Position numbers and translations under genes: made by a program. The notes beneath the pieces were generated by a model. The model saw only the letters and a program-made list of their open reading frames with translations. It was not told where the DNA came from and did not search any database. DNA of 6,804 bases from UBA2767 sp964194535 (GTDB lineage Bacteria; Pseudomonadota; Alphaproteobacteria; Rhizobiales; Methyloligellaceae), in the NCBI GenBank assembly GCA_964194535.1, contig CAXMMX010000223.1, forward strand, positions 1 to 6,804, read 5' to 3'. Positions 5,429-6,804 of this stretch are shown here, piece after piece. The stretch's first letter is position 1. Each line of letters starts with the position of its first letter.

Positions 5429-6157
5429 ATGACCATGCGCACTCTCCTGCCTTCCGCCATTGTCATCGCCATTGGCCTGGCGCTCGCTGGCTGGCTGGCT
5501 GGCCAAGGCCTTGTCGAAAGCCGCCTCGGGCACCGTACTGTCATTGTAAAGGGTTTCTCCGAGCGCCTGGTAAAAGCGGATATCGGCTTCCTTCCCGTGC
5601 GCTTCAACGCATTGGGCGCGGAGCTGGAAAGTGCGCGCAGCGCGCTGGAGCGCTCGGAACAGGCGGTGTTGGGATATCTCAAGTCGAAGGGTTTTACAGC
5701 CGTTGACTGGGAGGTGCAGAACATCAAGGTCGAGGACAGGCTGACGGCGTATAATTCATCCGGCGCCCCGCGCGCCAACCGCTTTGTGCTGACGGAAGAC
5801 ATCGTCGTGCGCTCCAGCAATGTCGACAAACTTGTGGCCGCGTCGCGTAACATTTCCGATCTTCTGCGCGAGGGCGTGGTGCTCACATCGGACCAGTATA
5901 ATTCGGGTCCATCATTCATTTTCACGGGTCTGAATGATCTCAAACCTGAAATGCTGACCCAGGCGACCCAGCGCGCGCGCAAGGCGGCGGAGCAGTTCGC
6001 GCGCGAGTCCGGCGCCAAGGTGGGGGCGATATTCAGCGCCAATCAGGGGCTGTTCACCATCGGTCCGGCCATCAACATTCCCAATGAGCGGTCCGACAAG
6101 CAGGTCGAGAAGAAGGTGCGGGTGGTGACGACGATTACGTACTTTTTGACGCGTTAG
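5429..6157 (+). CDS. SIMPL (DUF541) domain envelope protein
   Basis: This 242-residue protein starts at ATG 5429, with AGAGG (5417-5421) 7 nt upstream. An in-frame ATG at 5165 lies inside the divergent DUF218 gene and is rejected. A hydrophobic segment at about residues 6-26 (LLPSAIVIAIGLALAGW) is a signal anchor or signal peptide, so the protein should sit in or be exported through the inner membrane. The SIMPL domain follows, beginning T37-V-I-V-K-G-F-S-E-R-L-V-K-A-D, matching the family opening strand. Later come V-Q-N-I-K-V, a Y-N-S-S-G loop, S-D-Q-Y-N-S-G-P-S-F-I-F-T and the closing V-E-K-K-V-R-V-V-T-T-I-T-Y. Length fits the membrane-anchored bacterial type. The molecular role of SIMPL proteins is poorly defined (oligomeric, envelope or stress-linked in a few species). 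The stop TAG overlaps the stop of the minus-strand miniprotein. Confidence 0.9.
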   Translation: MTMRTLLPSAIVIAIGLALAGWLAGQGLVESRLGHRTVIVKGFSERLVKADIGFLPVRFNALGAELESARSALERSEQAVLGYLKSKGFTAVDWEVQNIKVEDRLTAYNSSGAPRANRFVLTEDIVVRSSNVDKLVAASRNISDLLREGVVLTSDQYNSGPSFIFTGLNDLKPEMLTQATQRARKAAEQFARESGAKVGAIFSANQGLFTIGPAINIPNERSDKQVEKKVRVVTTITYFLTR

Positions 6158-6225
6158 CTACTCAGCCACAGCAACACCATCAGCACGATCACAAATACGA
6201 TCGGCATGAACAGCCAGCGGGTCAT
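6154..6225 (-). CDS. Tiny single-helix membrane protein (23 aa)
   Basis: On the minus strand AGGAGA (plus 6234-6239) precedes ATG-CCC-ATG. The second ATG (6223-6225) lies 8 nt after the site and gives 23 residues; the first ATG (6229-6231) would give 25 but leaves only 2 nt. The product is T-R-W-L-F-M-P followed by a run of Ile, Val, Leu, Phe and Met ending L-W-L-S-S: one transmembrane helix with a basic N-terminus, probably N-in. There is no charged residue after the start. Single-span proteins of this size often bind and tune larger membrane complexes, but no partner can be inferred. The TAA (6154-6156) overlaps the SIMPL TAG (6155-6157) in a convergent pair. The combination of a near-perfect ribosome site with an uninterrupted hydrophobic frame supports it. 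Confidence 0.6.
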   Translation of the reverse strand: MTRWLFMPIVFVIVLMVLLWLSS

Positions 6226-6233
6226 GGGCATGG

Positions 6234-6239
6234 TCTCCT
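6234..6239 (-). promoter_or_regulatory. Consensus Shine-Dalgarno of the miniprotein
   Basis: AGGAGA is one of the strongest ribosome-site matches in the window. Its spacing favours the second of two in-frame ATGs. Confidence 0.55.
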
Positions 6240-6269
6240 GTCGGGTGGGCGTTGCGACATCAAATATCC

Positions 6270-6298
6270 TTGCGGGAACAAGCGCCCGGGCCTAGGTT
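6270..6298 (+). promoter_or_regulatory. Candidate promoter upstream of the aminotransferase
   Basis: TTGCGG (6270-6275) and TAGGTT (6293-6298) are separated by 17 nt. A start near 6305 would leave a leader of about 55 nt. The -10 overlaps a cluster of palindromes. Both hexamers are moderate matches. Confidence 0.3.
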
Positions 6299-6305
6299 GC
6301 GCAAC
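6284..6305. repeat. Three abutting palindromes upstream of the aminotransferase
   Basis: GCCCGGGC (6284-6291), CCTAGG (6291-6296) and GTTGCGCAAC (6296-6305) are each perfect and share their edge bases. The last is a 10-bp dyad at the probable promoter and could be an operator half-site pair. GTTGCG also occurs at 6251-6256. Confidence 0.4.
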
Positions 6306-6360
6306 GTCTGTCCAAACAGGCATCCGGATATCAATTTTCAGCACATAATTAGAGGTCATC

Positions 6361-6804
6361 ATGGGCTTTGTTTCCGATTCCCTTCAGCGCGTTAAGCCGT
6401 CTCCGACCATTGCCGTTTCCAACAAATCCATGGAACTCAAGGCCGCCGGCGAGGATGTTATCGGCCTTGGCGCCGGTGAGCCTGACTTCGATACACCTGA
6501 CAATATCAAGCAGGCGGGCATAAAGGCCATCACCGGAAACAAGACCAAATATACCGCCGTTGACGGTATTCCGGAGCTGAAGCAGGCCATCGCCAACAAG
6601 CTCAAACGCGAAAACGGGCTGGACTACAAGCCCTCGCAGGTGACCGTCGGCTCAGGCGGCAAACAGGTGCTCTATAACGCGCTGCTGGCAACCGTCAATC
6701 CGGGCGATGAAGTGATAATCCCCGCGCCCTACTGGGTGAGCTATCCCGACATTGCCCTGCTCGGCGGCGGTGTGCCGGTGTTCGTGGAAACGGGCATGGA
6801 GACC
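6361..6804 (+). CDS. aspC: Aspartate aminotransferase, class I PLP-dependent (N-terminal part)
   Basis: The window holds the first 148 residues of an enzyme usually about 400 long; the frame is open at the edge. It should transfer the amino group between aspartate/glutamate and their keto acids using pyridoxal phosphate in the cytoplasm. Visible landmarks: L36-G-A-G-E-P-D-F-D-T-P near the N-terminus (substrate-carboxylate region), K63-Y-T-A-V-D-G-I-P-E-L-K, the cofactor-phosphate loop V96-G-S-G-G-K-Q, and A122-P-Y-W-V-S-Y-P, whose Trp stacks on the cofactor ring. This is the subgroup Ib type (GGKQ), members of which can also accept prephenate. The catalytic lysine lies beyond the window. ATG 6361 follows AGAGGT at 6351-6356. 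No lesion is seen. The symbol aspC is used by convention; aatA or aspB may be used in relatives. Confidence 0.93.
   Translation, partial: MGFVSDSLQRVKPSPTIAVSNKSMELKAAGEDVIGLGAGEPDFDTPDNIKQAGIKAITGNKTKYTAVDGIPELKQAIANKLKRENGLDYKPSQVTVGSGGKQVLYNALLATVNPGDEVIIPAPYWVSYPDIALLGGGVPVFVETGMET

Noticed and set aside
5281..6042. Long antisense frame over the SIMPL gene
   Set aside because: It is a shadow frame caused by GC-rich codon structure, with Ser/Arg-rich composition and no motif.
26..6157. Genome-wide reassignment of TAG or TGA
   Set aside because: TAG ends the dioxygenase and SIMPL genes at normal family lengths, and TGA ends the oxidoreductase and DUF218 genes.

Overview
The window looks like chromosomal DNA from a GC-rich alphaproteobacterium. 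The aspartate aminotransferase N-terminus and the inositolphosphotransferase-like PAP2 protein both read like Maricaulales/Hyphomonadaceae or nearby relatives. This taxonomic call rests on recalled family resemblance, not on a search. Most genes lie on the minus strand in 1-5335. The plus strand carries a small AT-rich insert gene (2028-2342), a SIMPL-domain gene and the start of an aminotransferase gene.

Layout. 1-322 (minus): the first codons of a gene leaving the window, coupled by an ATGA overlap to a small gene whose frame is open for 98 codons except for one in-frame TGA at codon 13, set in a C-x-x-stop context. 502-1806 (minus): a complete NAD(P)-binding oxidoreductase with a C-terminal SAF domain. 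About 1885-2400: an AT-rich patch with one cysteine-rich small gene on the plus strand and a 9-bp direct repeat on either side of its body. 2520-3320 (minus): a phytanoyl-CoA/EctD-like Fe(II)/2-oxoglutarate dioxygenase with an intact metal triad. 3391-4542 (minus): a multi-pass PAP2 lipid phosphatase/inositolphosphotransferase-like gene, full length and in one frame but carrying two amber codons. 4724-5335 (minus): a DUF218 (YdcF-like) membrane-anchored protein. 5429-6157 (plus): a SIMPL-domain envelope protein. 6154-6225 (minus): an unlisted 23-residue single-helix membrane miniprotein with a perfect Shine-Dalgarno, tail-to-tail with the SIMPL gene. 6361-end (plus): the N-terminal 148 residues of a class I aspartate aminotransferase.

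How the genes may fit together. The dioxygenase and the SAF oxidoreductase point the same way and would be neighbours without the AT-rich insert, so they may form a small catabolic pair (hydroxylation, then NAD-linked oxidation). Their substrates cannot be read from sequence. The PAP2, DUF218 and SIMPL genes are all envelope-directed but share no obvious operon. The most unusual signal is the three in-frame stop codons (one TGA, two TAG) in two otherwise clean frames. The TGA is the one that could be a recoding event (selenocysteine). The two TAGs are most simply nonsense mutations in a decaying gene. TAG, TGA and TAA all serve as ordinary stops for other genes here, so a global code change is unlikely.
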